Position numbers and translations under genes: made by a program. A model generated the notes under the pieces. That model did not search any database, was not told where the DNA came from, and saw only the letters and a program-made list of their open reading frames with translations. Positions 8,529 through 8,684 of a DNA stretch of 8,684 bases are shown here, piece by piece. The first letter of the stretch is position 1, and each line of letters begins with the position of its first letter. Location of the stretch: positions 1 to 8,684 of the forward strand of contig JBOGEN010000151.1 in assembly GCA_050743265.1 (NCBI GenBank), written 5' to 3'. The DNA comes from JBOGEN01 sp050743265 (GTDB lineage Bacteria > Actinomycetota > Actinomycetes > JBOGEN01).

Positions 8529-8578
8529 CGGGCCAGGATGCCTCAAGCGCCCCGCCTCGTCGGCCGATGGATAGACCG

Positions 8579-8607
8579 TTGACGTTCTAGGACACTGGAG
8601 TCATACT
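8579..8607 (+). promoter_or_regulatory. Sigma-70-type promoter placed for a leaderless HigB-like transcript
   Basis: TTGACG (8579-8584, -35) and CATACT (8602-8607, -10) are separated by exactly 17 nt. Each matches consensus at 5 or close to 5 of 6 positions. GTG 8614 begins 6 nt after the -10 hexamer, so transcription would start at or beside the start codon. The same 6-nt geometry is seen at the RHH antitoxin. Confidence 0.65.
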
Positions 8608-8613
8608 CGGGTA

Positions 8614-8684
8614 GTGGGTTGGTCCGTGATGCTCCTGGACGAGGTCGAGGACTGGTTCCTCGCTCTCGACAAGGACACGGCCGA
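8614..8684 (+). CDS. RelE/HigB-type (phage Gp49-like) toxin, N-terminal part
   Basis: The frame from GTG 8614 runs off the right edge after 23 complete codons: VGWSVMLLDEVEDWFLALDK followed by DTA. The LLDEVEDWFLAL segment matches the start of Gp49-like/HigB family toxins common in actinobacteria, which cleave mRNA at the ribosome and are usually about 110-120 residues, followed by an XRE-family HigA antitoxin gene. That partner would lie beyond the window. No usable Shine-Dalgarno sequence is present (GGAG is 13 nt away), and the promoter spacing supports leaderless translation. The family call rests on a short stretch, so it is moderate. An internal GTG or ATG at 8626/8629 is less likely, since it would cut off the first beta strand. 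Confidence 0.6.
   Translation, partial: MGWSVMLLDEVEDWFLALDKDTA

Overview
The window is very GC-rich DNA with dense gene packing, GTG starts and several apparently leaderless promoters. Together with the gene families seen, this points to a high-GC Gram-positive actinobacterium, probably Micrococcales and perhaps near Cellulomonadaceae or Promicromonosporaceae. The lineage is an inference from style and protein families, not from a database match.

Left part (1-3075, minus strand): the start of a conserved hypothetical protein runs off the left edge (1-192). It lies downstream of a complete aconitase gene (295-3075) and is separated from it by a GC-rich hairpin. Aconitase is the TCA-cycle housekeeping anchor of the window. 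Its upstream region carries two overlapping perfect palindromes at the predicted transcription start, a strong candidate operator.

Middle part (3242-7490, plus strand): a class I SAM-dependent methyltransferase diverges from aconitase. It is followed by a secreted SpoIID/LytB-domain protein with a C-terminal PLL-type beta-propeller, then an RhtA-like EamA-family exporter. Each has its own ribosome binding site and sizeable upstream gap, so they look like separate transcription units. A degenerate 10-bp tandem repeat and a hairpin lie between the SpoIID-like gene and the exporter.

Right part (7531-8684): an accessory stretch rich in toxin-antitoxin genes. A ribbon-helix-helix antitoxin and a Doc/Fic-type toxin overlap by 4 bases behind a palindromic operator, apparently as a leaderless transcript. 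The Doc-like protein has Gly where the family's catalytic His is expected. Its stop codon shares the tetranucleotide CTAG with the stop of an opposed remnant: the last 29 codons of a TRAM/RumA-type 23S rRNA m5U methyltransferase, broken by an in-frame stop at about 8245. Beyond the break are a small orphan actinobacterial protein (minus strand) and the first 23 codons of a RelE/HigB (Gp49-like) toxin with a clear promoter placed for leaderless translation. My reading is that accessory genes have accumulated between aconitase and a formerly neighbouring rRNA methyltransferase gene.

No tRNA, rRNA, CRISPR array or insertion sequence was seen. Noncoding gaps: 193-294 holds the hairpin; 3076-3241 holds the aconitase promoter and palindromes; 4040-4212 holds only weak short repeats and the SpoIID-like gene's ribosome binding site; 6421-6608 holds the repeat array, a hairpin and a possible promoter; 7491-7556 holds the toxin-antitoxin operator; 8245-8315 shows nothing I can name; 8547-8613 holds the HigB-like promoter.
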